From positions 1-42,016 of the forward strand of contig JADGIG010000022.1 of assembly GCA_018985235.1 (NCBI GenBank): 42,016 nt of DNA. Direction: 5' to 3'. The DNA comes from Sanchytrium tribonematis. Taxonomy: Eukaryota > Sanchytriomycota > Sanchytriomycetes > Sanchytriales > Sanchytriaceae. A model generated the notes under the pieces. The model was not told where the DNA came from, did not search any database, and worked only from the letters and a program-made list of their open reading frames with translations. Position 1 is the first letter of the stretch. The number at the start of each line of letters is the position of its first letter. The position numbers were made by a program, and so were the translations under genes. Below are positions 9,766 to 20,346 of the stretch, piece after piece.

Positions 9766-10155
9766 TTACTTTAAAGATTTGATAATCTCATCTGTAAGCT
9801 CATTTAGCCAAGTAAGGAAATATTTGAATCCAAATAGTAGGCAAACAAATACCCCAAAAAGACCCATAAATGTGTAGGGATATAGATACACCATTATGAT
9901 AGAAACCAAAAACAAACCACTAGGAAGAGTCATGATAGCGTAATTACGCTGCCTTCTGGGTTGATATGTATCTATTGTGGTTGTATATCTTCGCTTTCGC
10001 CTACTTTTCATTTCAAACCGTATCTCTTTTTTAGTTTCATTTTTGATTGTATTTACATTTTTAACGTTTACTTGATCCTCTCCTTCAGTTTTCTTTGACA
10101 TTTGGGAAGTACCTTGCTGAATCATTTCCTCTAATTTGTGGTTCAACTCGTCCAT
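9766..10155 (-). CDS. Small membrane protein, two predicted TM helices, function unknown
   Basis: A 129-aa protein I do not recognise. Residues 1-75 are polar and charged, with a very basic patch (KSRRKRRY, PRRQRNY). Then come two hydrophobic stretches, about 75-95 (TLPSGLFLVSIIMVYLYP) and 97-112 (MGLFGVFVCLLFGF), and a short acidic tail, NELTDEIIKSLK. The layout suggests a hairpin membrane protein with both ends cytosolic by the positive-inside rule. Its stop is 17 nt before the NECAP start on the same strand, so one might expect a shared membrane-traffic role, but nothing in the sequence proves this. Confidence 0.7.
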   Translation of the reverse strand: MDELNHKLEEMIQQGTSQMSKKTEGEDQVNVKNVNTIKNETKKEIRFEMKSRRKRRYTTTIDTYQPRRQRNYAIMTLPSGLFLVSIIMVYLYPYTFMGLFGVFVCLLFGFKYFLTWLNELTDEIIKSLK

Positions 10156-10333
10156 AATTTTAAAAATTAAAAGGGGTTTTCTCCTTCATTTCAATCAAAC
10201 CTTACGACATATCCAGTGTATTGCGTAATATTGCAAAGGAAACTATATTTTCCATCAAGTATCACGCGCAACAATTTATGGATTTGGTTTTGTATATTGT
10301 GAATATTCTCCTGTGTGTCATAAAAATCAAAAT
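10156..10333. promoter_or_regulatory. Divergent intergenic region between the two-TM protein and Snf7 genes
   Basis: These 178 bases between divergent starts should hold both promoters. Several short A/T runs are present but no clear TATA or CCAAT pattern stands out. Confidence 0.4.
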
Positions 10334-10943
10334 ATGCATTTGTTTGGAAGAAAACCACAGCCTAAAGACTCCATTCTTAAACTCAGGCAGACGTTGGACA
10401 TAATAGAAAAGCGGGAGTCGTATCTCCAAAATAAAATCAACAATGAAATGGTAGTAGCAAAACAAAACATTAACAATAAAAGGGTAGCATTAATGGCACT
10501 CAAAAGGAAGAAACAATATGAGCAGCAAATGGACAAATTGATGGGTGCCCGTATGACCATTGAACAGCAAGTTTTAGTGATCGAGAATGCGCAAGTCAAC
10601 TACGAGGCTATGCAGGCTATGAAGCAGGGTGCGCAATCTTTAAGCACTCTGCATAACAATATGAAAGTAGAGCAGGTTGACAAGGTTATGGATGATATAC
10701 GCGATCAAATGGATCTGGCAAATGAAATAAGTGATGCGATCGCACAACCTATGATTCAAATGGATGAAGATGAATTGTTAAAAGAATTGGAAGAATTGGA
10801 AGGCAATCAGCTCAGTGAAGAGCTTACTTCAGTTGGTCAAGTCAATGCACCTGCTGCTCCAAATACTCAATTGAAAAGTATATATAACTTATTTAGCTGA
10901 AGAAGAAGAATTAGAAGAACTAAAACAAGCCATGATGTTGTAA
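10334..10943 (+). CDS. SNF7: ESCRT-III subunit Snf7 / Vps32 / CHMP4
   Basis: Exons 10334-10877 and 10897-10943 join across a 19-nt intron to give 196 aa. The start MHLFGRKPQPKDSI matches the family (MSLFGK...), so the ATG at 10334 is used rather than the upstream in-frame ATG at 10313. The basic, helical N-terminal core (alpha-1 LRQTLDIIEKRE; alpha-2 ALKRKKQYEQQMDKL) is followed by the acidic autoinhibitory half with DDIRDQMDLANEISDAI and EDELLKELEELE. Splicing adds a tail, TEEEELEELKQAMML, which resembles the MIM1 helix that binds Vps4 MIT domains. Without splicing the protein would end at SIYNLFS and lack that helix. Snf7 polymerises into membrane-remodelling filaments at endosomes. The stop is 14 nt from that of the convergent chitin synthase. 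Confidence 0.95.
10878..10896 (+). other. 19-nt intron in SNF7
   Basis: GTATATATAACTTATTTAG, phase 1. It separates the ESCRT-III core from the short exon encoding the MIM1-like tail. Confidence 0.92.
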
Positions 10944-10952
10944 AGAGTAAAT

Positions 10953-10962
10953 TTTATTTATT
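10953..10962 (-). terminator. Poly(A) signals overlapping the chitin synthase stop
   Basis: Two overlapping AATAAA copies (read on the minus strand) span and immediately follow the TAA at 10958-10960. They lie in the 14-nt gap to the convergent SNF7 stop. Confidence 0.55.
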
Positions 10963-13900
10963 TTTGAATCAAAGAATCAATAATTTCATTGATTTCCTTT
11001 TTGCGGCTATCCAAATTAGTTTGAAATAGTCTGCTTAATTCTGTTCGAATATCTTTTTTAGAAACTTGCATCAAATCACTTGTACTTAAAATGCGATGGA
11101 CTTCTTGAATAAGTTCTTGATGGTTTGGAACTTCATCACCCATTTGCTGTGGACTAAAACTTTCATGATAACCCATGTCAACTTGAGATCCGTACATAGA
11201 CTGAGCCATCATTTCTTGATGCTGACGACTAGATATGACAGACCCATCTGGAAATTGGACCGGCTGCATAGGCATTTCTTGATATTGGCTTCCTAGCATC
11301 GAATCAGAGTAATTCATTGGAATGCCACTTGGCATAGGCTGAGACATGTAATCCATAGGTGGAATTTCATATGCAGAAGATCTGTAATCTGACTGTGATA
11401 TGCTGAATCCAGAGTTTCTATTGATTGCTTGCTGCTCCATTCCAGTGTGATGGCTAATTTGAGTTTTTCCTTCTTCGTCTTCCCATAAATCTTTCTCGTA
11501 ATCAGAAAATTTCTTATGTGGAATATGGGAAATGTCAAATAATTCATCATCTTTAGTATGAATTTGCTGCTTACTTCCTTCACCAATAACAATACGAGTA
11601 TTACCCCAACTAAAATCATCAAAATGCCAAAAACTGTAGATTGGAATAAAAAACCCAAATAAAGGCAATGCCAATAAGTAAACAAACATCCACATAATGT
11701 GCTGCCATTGTCTTCTCACAATAAATATAATAACTTGTAAACCATAAATGGCTGACAACATGATCAGAGAAATGATAGGAAACTGTTGAATGGTGGCCGT
11801 ACTGGAAACAAGTCCATAAATAACTTTTCCAATTAGATAGACTAGATACAAAACAGTCGCTGGTTGAATAATGGTACCAAATAAATCCAAAAACACAAAA
11901 AATCTCATTGAAAATATGCAAAAACCACACATATTATTCAAGGTAAGCAATTCGAATAAGTTATGGATTGTTGAATTAATCCATCTTCTTCTCTGTGATA
12001 ACAATACACTCCAAGATTCAGGCACGTGAGTCTCACAAACCGCATCAGGTGTAAATGTTGTTTTCATTTTTGGGAAATTTTTCAACATCAAAGTGGTCAA
12101 ATATCTATCTTCTCCGAGAGCCAACAGATTCTTTTTGTGAAGTGTATCCAGATTGATATCCGAATAAGCATCAACGATACTATCATGAATCAACAATGGC
12201 TGATTTTTGATTGGAGATCTTAACCGATACATACAAAAACAACCAGGCAAGCAAGTCACGGTTCCAAACATTCCTTCAAAAGCTTTGGATAAGTGATGAG
12301 AAATGAAGTATTCATAAGGCTGAATCATAGTTGCCCAACTTGCTTCTTCATTAGCCAATCTAGTTTCACCACAAGTTCCAACAACTGCCTTATCATTCGC
12401 CATAGTAGCAATCAATCTATTTAAAGAAAATGCATTTACGACTGTATCTGCATCCACATAAAACAAAAACTCATAAAAACTTGGATCAACACCAATCACA
12501 TTTTTCATTTGATGATACATTTCTAATTCTAAAGGTGACATTGGATTGTCAAAGAATACACGATTCAAAAATCTCATTAAAACCATTTGACTGTCTCTCT
12601 TACCTCTATTGCCAGGCTTAATCTTCTCATTAGGTTTTCCAACTTTGACAATGACTAAATATGGCACCAAATGACCAGAATGTTCGTAAAGCCCTGAAAA
12701 AACTTTGGCCATATTATGCTGCTTACTTCCTTCACCAACACTTTGGAAAGAGAGAGGCTCTGGATCCAAATTTGGATCAACACCCAAAATGTCAAGGACA
12801 ATTCTTGGCGTTGGTCGATCGTTACCACTACCAATAATCATACCATCACAAACAATGAATAGCAACTTTCGCTTGTCGTCATATTTCAATTCTGCTAAAG
12901 AATCAATCGTGCGCTTAAGACTTTCTTCACCTTCTGTGTAACATGGAACTTGCAAAATGACAAACTTGTCATAATCTTCTGGGTCTCCAGCAGATCTTAG
13001 AGGCAACGCAGCAGCAAATTTTACAGCAATAGTCAAGACTATCAAAGCGGATGCTGCTAATAATAAGGCACTTGTAAAGACACATTTATCTGATTGTCTT
13101 TCGTCCAACTTACCAGCAATAAACAAATTGTTAAAACAATCTCTGAGATCTTCATTCACGGACCATTGATCCATGAATTCAGGATCATTTGCGAAATCAC
13201 TACCTTTGTTCCTGTTAATCATACCTTCGAAATCTTGTAAAAAGTTTTTGCTTCCATCTTTGGTCGTGGCTGACTGAAAATAAACCGTGAAGTCGTAAAT
13301 TCTATCACCTAAAATAACCATATGTCTAGAATCTGTGTCCGCTACTGAGAGATCTCTAACCTGATTTCTTGAAAACCCCAAATGTGCAACAATTCCATAC
13401 GGGTCTTGCATATAAGTTTCTAAATTAGCTTCACCATCACCAATACCATTTTTATCTGCATTGTTGTAAATAGCCTTATGTTTTATTCTGATGGTTGAGC
13501 CTAACGGGTCATTAATTCGAACAAGGTCGAAATCATAATTGGCAAACTTACAAAAACCTCCAGGTGATCTACGGAAACCTTCTGTGACATCCTTTCCTGC
13601 AAATTGATCAACCAGGGCTGTGAACTGATGTAAATCGGGTCTAACTGACTTAAAATACTGTAAGTTGAAGATTGCACCATACACTGCCACTAAAGGGTAA
13701 GAATCATCAGTTTTAAATTGAAGTTCCTCCATGCTAAACATTTTTTGTTCTGGACATATAAGGGGAGCTAGACCAACGATAAAAAATAACGAAACAGCAC
13801 TCATCCAAAAAATAAGAATACATAAAGCCACTTTTTCTCTCCATGCCAGTTTAATGTCTTTACGTTTGGAATCAATGCAAATACAAAAAGAAGGGATCAT

Positions 13901-16324
13901 CCAGGTCAAACAATACACACAACAAAGCCATTTGCGTCTAGTAGAAGTCATTTTTTCTTCTTTCACATCATATTGGCCTGTTTGATTAATGTGGTTATGT
14001 ACTTCCAAACCTTTCATATCGTCTGCTCCTTGGTCACCACCGAGGTCTTGAAATTGATCTGTAAGTGCCATAGTAGATCCACGGTCGTCAATGCTTTCTT
14101 CTTCTTCGACTTCTACGAATGAGCGGTGAGCGTCAAAACTTAATTCAGATCGTTCGTCTTCTCCACCTCTAGATGAGCTAGTGCTTCTGCGTTTAGATGT
14201 CTCTTGACTTCTAATCTGGTCCTCAAAATATCTCCAACCAGCTTCGGTACAGTGAACAAATTCGTGGCCAATGAAAATTTGAGTTTGAAGCCAATCAAAA
14301 CCGTTAATGTAATTTTGAATACTTTCTCGTGCGCTACCTTGGGGCATCACGAATTCAGAATACTTATTAGCAAAATCATCAATGGAAATCTGAACCGTAA
14401 ATGGTGCCCTTGCTACCTGCTCTTGCTGAATCAAATCTGCAATTTTGAAAGATTTGACTTGATTTAATACACGTCGATCTTCGAAAAATTCAGCTTTGGG
14501 CTCATCAGACGGAGCAATACAAAAAATATACCAAGGAGACGTAGTTTCTAGTGTCTCAATAACATCTTCAAGTGATCCTAATAATTCAGATAACACAGTT
14601 GGATCAGCAGCTTTCTTTACACTTGGAGCTCTCTTTCGGCGAACGCTAGGCGTACGTACTGGCTTACTACCACCAAATCCACCAACAACAGTTTTTTCAT
14701 TTCGAGGATGAAATTTCACAGAAACTAATTTGTCCTGAAATAGATCGCTAACAAATGAACTTGGATTATTCTTGAAAAGTGAGATAAAGTCGGCAGATAT
14801 TGTTTCCAAATTCTTTTGGACAAACTCATTTGCTTCGTACACTACAGAACCACAATAATGGTCTACACCGAATGTGTTGGCTGTTTGAGTGGTAATATAG
14901 CCAGTCGTTTTAGTGTGATTTTTATGAATCAAATCAATCAAGTCATGAACAGTTTTGTTTGGATGATTTCTGCGAGTCTCTTGATTAACCAAGTGCAAAA
15001 TTCCATTTTCTTCATTGTTTAGCAAGCTCAATACTAATTGATTGTTGGATGTCAAATTTTTGATGTCTATAGGAAATCCATCTTGTTTCAATCTTTCATA
15101 ACGTTCCATTAAAGTTTTCCAGACAAAGTGTACTATGTTTTCATTGGTTGAATTTACGCAAAAATCGTAAAATTTTGATAGTTTCTTCTCTTTATGACCT
15201 GAAAAATTAAGAATCGCGATAATATTTGTAAATTCAGTCTTGCACAATCTATGGTTAATGGCTTCAACAATCCATGTGAACAAGAGACCGTACAAGGTTT
15301 TAGATAATGATTTAAGTTGAATTTTAGCGTCTTCCGCATTCAAAAATTTGGTGTAAACATCTCGACCGGAGAGTGCACTGGATGTCGTAAGTCCTTCAAG
15401 CAGGTCTTGAGAAGTGATCTCTAACAAGTCTGCAACAATATCTAATACATCAGTATTTTTGACTCGACATTGCTGATCTGCATGGTCCTTGGAATCTTCG
15501 AATTCGATCCTTGACAAGTGTAGAATTGAGGCAAGAAGTTGCCAAATTTTCATCTGAGTTTTCTTACCCATCCCGATAGATTTCATAGATGCTTGAAGAT
15601 CTTCAAATCTTACTTCATCGTTCCACTTTGGAATTGTGATTTGTCCTTGAGCTAAAATAGGGAAATGGTCGGGTGCTAATAAGTGGCACTTCTCTCGTAT
15701 TTCAGAGTCGGCCCCATTAAGTAAGTAATAAAACGCATGAAAGTTTCTTTCAGATGGCCCGAATGTTACCAATCTATCTTTGTCAAGCAAATAATCCAAT
15801 ACCTTCATTCCAATCATTTTGCCTCGTTCATTAAATTGGACCTCGGAAAAGAGGCCGTATCTAGAGCTGTCAACATCATCTTCAGTTTTAGCATTTCCAA
15901 ATGCCTCTAATACGGAAATGGCGGCCATCACTCTATTATGTGTCTTTTGGTCTTTCTTGGAATTCCCAGAAATAGCACAAATCTGTCTCAACACAGCATT
16001 GAGGTGCAGGGATTGACCAGCACCACTATCCCCAGAAAGTATGATTGATTGATCTTGCTTCAGTCGTCTTAAATGTAAATAGGCATTTGTAGCAATCGCA
16101 TAAACGTGAGGTTCAACTTTTGCCTCAATGTCCTTGTAGTTCTTAAAGTATTTCTTTTGAATCTTTTCATTAAATAGAGCATCTACATATTTGTGAGGAT
16201 GTAAGGCAACAATCAATGGACCCAGTTCAGTAAATATGTCGTCCTGGAAAAATCTTTGTTTCAATACATCCACAACATCTGCAGCCGGAACCTGCGTTAA
16301 ATTTCTCGGAGTAACGGAAGACAT
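10958..16324 (-). CDS. Chitin synthase with N-terminal myosin motor-like domain (division II, class V/VII type)
   Basis: One uninterrupted 1788-aa frame. Residues ~10-710 are a myosin-motor-like domain: P-loop region SGDSGAGQS at 97-105 (the catalytic Lys is Gln), switch I-like DSSRYGLF at 152-159, ERNFHAFYYLL, and switch II-like LNFSGHK at 372-378 (normally D-x-x-G-F-E). ATPase activity is therefore doubtful. After an acidic linker come TM helices (~797-855), a cytochrome-b5-like region, a further TM (~1082-1106) and the GT2 chitin synthase domain with QVPCYTEGEE, DADT (1291-1294), GEDRYLT (1404-1410) and QRRRW (1444-1448). Several TM helices follow, then a low-complexity Met/Gln/Ser stretch and a C-terminal DEK-like domain (~1735-1788). 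It polymerises UDP-GlcNAc into chitin at the plasma membrane. The first ATG is at 16324. Confidence 0.96.
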   Translation of the reverse strand: MSSVTPRNLTQVPAADVVDVLKQRFFQDDIFTELGPLIVALHPHKYVDALFNEKIQKKYFKNYKDIEAKVEPHVYAIATNAYLHLRRLKQDQSIILSGDSGAGQSLHLNAVLRQICAISGNSKKDQKTHNRVMAAISVLEAFGNAKTEDDVDSSRYGLFSEVQFNERGKMIGMKVLDYLLDKDRLVTFGPSERNFHAFYYLLNGADSEIREKCHLLAPDHFPILAQGQITIPKWNDEVRFEDLQASMKSIGMGKKTQMKIWQLLASILHLSRIEFEDSKDHADQQCRVKNTDVLDIVADLLEITSQDLLEGLTTSSALSGRDVYTKFLNAEDAKIQLKSLSKTLYGLLFTWIVEAINHRLCKTEFTNIIAILNFSGHKEKKLSKFYDFCVNSTNENIVHFVWKTLMERYERLKQDGFPIDIKNLTSNNQLVLSLLNNEENGILHLVNQETRRNHPNKTVHDLIDLIHKNHTKTTGYITTQTANTFGVDHYCGSVVYEANEFVQKNLETISADFISLFKNNPSSFVSDLFQDKLVSVKFHPRNEKTVVGGFGGSKPVRTPSVRRKRAPSVKKAADPTVLSELLGSLEDVIETLETTSPWYIFCIAPSDEPKAEFFEDRRVLNQVKSFKIADLIQQEQVARAPFTVQISIDDFANKYSEFVMPQGSARESIQNYINGFDWLQTQIFIGHEFVHCTEAGWRYFEDQIRSQETSKRRSTSSSRGGEDERSELSFDAHRSFVEVEEEESIDDRGSTMALTDQFQDLGGDQGADDMKGLEVHNHINQTGQYDVKEEKMTSTRRKWLCCVYCLTWMIPSFCICIDSKRKDIKLAWREKVALCILIFWMSAVSLFFIVGLAPLICPEQKMFSMEELQFKTDDSYPLVAVYGAIFNLQYFKSVRPDLHQFTALVDQFAGKDVTEGFRRSPGGFCKFANYDFDLVRINDPLGSTIRIKHKAIYNNADKNGIGDGEANLETYMQDPYGIVAHLGFSRNQVRDLSVADTDSRHMVILGDRIYDFTVYFQSATTKDGSKNFLQDFEGMINRNKGSDFANDPEFMDQWSVNEDLRDCFNNLFIAGKLDERQSDKCVFTSALLLAASALIVLTIAVKFAAALPLRSAGDPEDYDKFVILQVPCYTEGEESLKRTIDSLAELKYDDKRKLLFIVCDGMIIGSGNDRPTPRIVLDILGVDPNLDPEPLSFQSVGEGSKQHNMAKVFSGLYEHSGHLVPYLVIVKVGKPNEKIKPGNRGKRDSQMVLMRFLNRVFFDNPMSPLELEMYHQMKNVIGVDPSFYEFLFYVDADTVVNAFSLNRLIATMANDKAVVGTCGETRLANEEASWATMIQPYEYFISHHLSKAFEGMFGTVTCLPGCFCMYRLRSPIKNQPLLIHDSIVDAYSDINLDTLHKKNLLALGEDRYLTTLMLKNFPKMKTTFTPDAVCETHVPESWSVLLSQRRRWINSTIHNLFELLTLNNMCGFCIFSMRFFVFLDLFGTIIQPATVLYLVYLIGKVIYGLVSSTATIQQFPIISLIMLSAIYGLQVIIFIVRRQWQHIMWMFVYLLALPLFGFFIPIYSFWHFDDFSWGNTRIVIGEGSKQQIHTKDDELFDISHIPHKKFSDYEKDLWEDEEGKTQISHHTGMEQQAINRNSGFSISQSDYRSSAYEIPPMDYMSQPMPSGIPMNYSDSMLGSQYQEMPMQPVQFPDGSVISSRQHQEMMAQSMYGSQVDMGYHESFSPQQMGDEVPNHQELIQEVHRILSTSDLMQVSKKDIRTELSRLFQTNLDSRKKEINEIIDSLIQK

Positions 16325-16686
16325 GTCAAGTTCTTGCAATAGCTGAGGCTTTTATTAAAAATTGGATTAAAATCTGGCCAATAATGTGGCCCAATCAAAC
16401 TTGGTAATTGACTTAGATGATTTGTGGTTCTATATTTACAAGCCTATGCTGAAGTTCAATTTGATTCATATAATGTGAGATGATAAAATATTGTATCACC
16501 TTTTCTATCCTTATAAGCAATTCTATGCTGACTTCCATATCCAATTGACATTTATAGATTTCTGCTTATTGATAGAGACAGAGCATGTTGCATAAATAAA
16601 ATTTTGATGGAGCTCGACTTCATGACAAACCCTTGAGCTATGTACTATTTTATCTATAAATCCATATCATCTCCTTCATTTATACT
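16325..16686. promoter_or_regulatory. 362-base gene-free stretch: probable chitin synthase promoter with CCAAT boxes
   Basis: This is the longest stretch without a gene. CCAAT occurs at 16378-16382 and 16391-16395 (plus orientation), and an inverted copy (ATTGG) at 16361-16365, all within 75 bases of the chitin synthase ATG. The rest is A/T-rich with no coding frame or RNA that I can see. The right end must hold 5' flanking sequence of the tRNA gene. Confidence 0.4.
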
Positions 16687-16758
16687 AGCGAGGTGGAACA
16701 GTGGAAGTTCGCCAGGCTCATAACCTGGAAGTCGGTTGATCGAAACAACCCCTCGCTA
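16687..16758 (+). tRNA. Initiator tRNA-Met (CAU)
   Basis: A complete 72-nt intronless cloverleaf: acceptor AGCGAGG/CCTCGCT, D stem GAAC/GTTC, anticodon stem CCAGG/CCTGG around loop CTCATAA, variable AAGTC, T stem GGTTG/CAACC with loop ATCGAAA, discriminator A. The A1-U72 end and the A54/A60 T-loop (ATCGAAA instead of TTCxAxx) identify the eukaryotic initiator. The usual three G-C pairs next to the anticodon loop are only partly kept: pair 29-41 is A-U. Transcribed by Pol III. Confidence 0.97.
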
Positions 16759-16761
16759 TTA

Positions 16762-16768
16762 TTTTTTT
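16762..16768 (+). terminator. Pol III T-run terminator
   Basis: Seven T residues begin four bases after the tRNA. The IQGAP start codon is only about 30 bases further on, so its promoter must overlap the tRNA gene. Confidence 0.8.
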
Positions 16769-16798
16769 CTACTCATCTGTCACGTCTACTTTTGAAAC

Positions 16799-19700
16799 AT
16801 GTCATTCAGTGAACATGATGAAGTTATTCAAGGTAGACTGCGTCTTCAACGAGGTCTACAACTTGAAGAGCCTGTGGAACTTAATATTGGATTGAATGAA
16901 AAGAATTGGATGGACATGAATAGAAAACAGATCAAGGCATACGAATATTTGTGTCACATAGGGGAGGCAAAACAATGGATTGAAGCTTGTTCTGATCAAG
17001 AGCTTGGAGCAGTTGTTGATTTAGATGAGCAAATGAGAAATGGAGTTGTGCTCGCTAAGTTAGCTAAAAAATTCAAACCTGATATTGTTAAGAGAATATT
17101 TGGAGAGGATGTTAAATTACAATTTAGACATTCAGACAACATCAATTATTTTTTTGCATTCTGTAAAGCGATAGAATTGCCTGATGTTTTTGTATTTGAA
17201 TTAACTGATTTGTATGATAAGAAAAATATTCCAAAAGTTATTTACAATATCCATGCCTTGGCTCATTTATTGAGCTCCAAAGGACTAGCTCCTAGAATTA
17301 AAGACTTGCGTGGTAAATTAGAATTTACAAATGAAGAGTTGGAGAACACTCAAAAACAAATTGAAGAGATGAATCTTCCAGATTTTAATAATGCTGGTGC
17401 AGCTTTAGCTAAGGAAATGAAAATGAATCCATTCGAAACCATAGAACAGCACTTCAATGATAATAGTGATGACTTGGCTTTAATCCAAAGAATCTTTTTG
17501 GGAGCATTAGTGAGATCTCGATTCAGAAAACAAAAAGCTTTCTACAACAGTCAAATTGATCTTATTTTGGCAATACAATCCCATTATCGAGGACTGGTCG
17601 TTCGAAATAACTTTAAAAAAATCCGGGCTCATTTGGCAAATAACAAAGTTAATATTATATTTTTGCAAGCCACAATCCGTGGCCATATAGAGCGACAAAG
17701 ATTTTTACTGGTTAGAAAAAAAATTAAAGAATTTTTATCAACGTATGTCAAATTTCAGGCAAGAGTCAAGGGATTTCTCAGTCGCAGGAATTTTATTGGC
17801 CAATCTAGTTTTTACAAGGCCAAAGAGCGCGACATTGTTAAGATACAATCTAAGTATAAGGCCCATTATGTTCAGGGTCTTTTTAAGAAGCTTCACTCCA
17901 AAAATCCGAATTTTCAATCGATTCAGAAGTTTGGGCAATTCTTAGGAAACCATGAAATAGATTATCAAGAAGAAATGGATATGACAGAGAAAAGACAGGA
18001 CGTTATTAAAAACATTCGGGATATTGCCCAATTGGAACAGCTTATTACTGAATTGGATTTGAAAGTTGCTTTAATTGTGAAAAATAGAATATCTCTGGAG
18101 GACATAACGAAATTATCCGGAAAAGTCAAAAATTCAGGTAGCAATGGAGAATCAGCTAACGACAAGTCTAGTTTTACGATATTTAAAAGCTCTGATAAGG
18201 AATCCCGAAAGAAACAAGAATTGTATCAAAATCTGATGTACCTACTTCAAACCAATCCGTTATACTTGAGTAAACTTGTTTTGGAAATGCGACAAATGAC
18301 AAGCGAAACTGTCAAGAAGTTTATTGAGCAAGCCGTGCTTACAATTTATGGATACGCTCAAAATCCTAGGGAGGAATACCTTCTTCTCAGACTTTTTAAT
18401 TTGACTATCCATCAGGAGATAAATGACGTAAACGAACTGAGTGATTTTATCCGAAGTAATCCTCAATTTGTTAGATTGGTGGTCAATTATATTCGTGGTG
18501 CTAAGGATAGACAATTTTTGCAAACCGTCTTAAAATCACCGATTGAAGAGGTCTTTAATATTGATAACGATCTTGATTCAGATCCAATTAGCATCTATAA
18601 GAAAATTGTAACTAGAGAAGAGACAGAAACTGGACAAAAGTCTGCCAAAAAATTGGACATAACAAGAGAAGAGGCTCTACAGGATCCGCAAACCAGATCA
18701 GAATACGATGGAATGATGAGAAATATTCAATCGTTAGCAGATTTGTTTCTAGATAAAATTATATCATCCATACATAGAATGCCTTATGGTATTCGCTACA
18801 TCGCAAAAGAGGTAAAAAATGCTTTACAAACTAAATTTCCGAATGAAGATAAGATTAACATTCAAAGAATTATTGGAAATTTAATCTTTTTTAGATACAT
18901 AAATCCAGCAGTGGTAGCTCCAGAAGCTTTTGACGTAATTCCTAGCGACAAAACATTAAGCATGTCTCAGCGTAAAAATTTGTCTGAAATTTCAAAAGTT
19001 TTGAATCAGGTAAGTGTTGGTAAAATTAACGACAAGGACACTGAAGTTGCCACCAGTTACATTTCTCGGTGCTCTGCAAGATTTCTTAAATTCTTAGACG
19101 ACGTAACCAATGTAGTAGAACTTGAGGAAGCATTTCAAATTGATCACTATTCTGATTTTGCAAGAACAAAAAAACCTATTCTTTTCATTTCTCCAACTGA
19201 AATTGTTGGATTGCATAAACTTTTGATTGAATACAAACCCGCCTCTGAGGATTTCATAAACCATATTCTGAATGAACTTGGACCTGTGGAAGACGACTTA
19301 GATTCAATTTTGGCTAAAAAAACTAAAGAAATTTCCTTCACTTTGAACAGTAATCTTATTCCGCAGAGTGATGAGAGCGAGGAAATTGAATTAAAACAAT
19401 TATTTACCGAAACCAAGAGGCTCATTACTATTGTCATGAAAGTTCAAAGAGGAAAAAATTTAATTGACCTTTTAGAAAAACCTGTTAAGGATGAAGAAGA
19501 AAGAGCATATCAGTCCACTAAAAGTCATCACAGTTTAAACAATGTGCGCGACAAACCTATTCAATCCTTAATTAGTCTTTCAAATGTAAGGAAAGAAATT
19601 GTGGACAGTGTAGCAAGTAAGACTCAAATATCAGATATGTCTCTTACAGACATGAAAAAGCTTATTCAATTGAATTTAGTATTGCTTGAAGAAAAAGGGA

Positions 19701-20336
19701 AAACGAGCAAAAAAAGTGGTTATTCAGAGATTGTCGCATCCGTTGCCAAGGTACAAATTTTTAATTTAGGATATTGTCGAAAAAAATAAAAAAAGAGATC
19801 AACGTAAACAAGATTATTTGAAGTTAACCGAGACTATTGAACATTTAAAATCTAAATTGACTTATTTGGAATCTCAAAGGGACCAATACAAGACATATAT
19901 AGACAGTTGTTTAAATAGCATGCAAAATAAGAACAAGTCGAAAAAACAACCACTGCCTCTTACGAAACAATATTATCATCAGAAAAAAGTTCAGAAAGAA
20001 AGTGGAAGATTGCCACAATTTGGTTCTTACAAGTATACTGCTAGACAGCTGCAAGAAAAAGGTGTCCTTATTTCTATTGATCATCCCGAAGTATCGGTTA
20101 AACAATATGACAAGATCGATATCACTATATCCTCAGATGAAGCTGGTGTCTTTGATGTTTCAGTGTCTTATTCTCCAGTTAAGGGTCTAGTTGTTGTTCA
20201 AGAGAAAGAGCAAGTAAGATTGGACGACCTTTTGCAAAACCAATTCGAGGGCCAAACTGTTGTCGAGCTATTCGATATGGCGAAATGTAATATTAATCTA
20301 TTGATCCATTTGATTAACAAAAAGTTTTATGCATAA
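16799..20336 (+). CDS. IQG1: IQGAP / Rng2-type scaffold (CH, IQ, RasGAP-like, RasGAP C)
   Basis: Exons 16799-19750 and 19770-20336 join across a 19-nt intron into 1172 aa. A calponin-homology domain lies at ~55-165 (actin binding). About five IQ-like motifs follow at ~229-350 (IQRIFLGALVRSRFRK, IQSHYRGLVVRNNF, LQATIRGHIERQRF, IQSKYKAHYVQGLF). A RasGAP-related domain at ~490-800 contains MPYGIRYIAK and LIFFRYINPAVVAPEAF, and a RasGAP C-terminal domain spans ~880-1172. Splicing restores VASVAKDIVEKNKKRDQRK, the expected charged helix of the C-terminal domain; otherwise the protein ends at GYCRKK. IQGAPs link Rho-family GTPases, calmodulin and actin in polarity and cytokinesis. The start is 40 nt after the tRNA, and its stop is 10 nt from the convergent gene. 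Confidence 0.96.
19751..19769 (+). other. 19-nt intron in IQGAP
   Basis: GTACAAATTTTTAATTTAG, phase 0, between Lys and Asp codons of VAK|DIVEK. Confidence 0.93.
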
Positions 20337-20346
20337 ATAATGTTTC

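Noticed and set aside
16687-16758. Elongator tRNA-Met.
   Set aside because: A1-U72 and the ATCGAAA T-loop with A54 and A60 mark the initiator.
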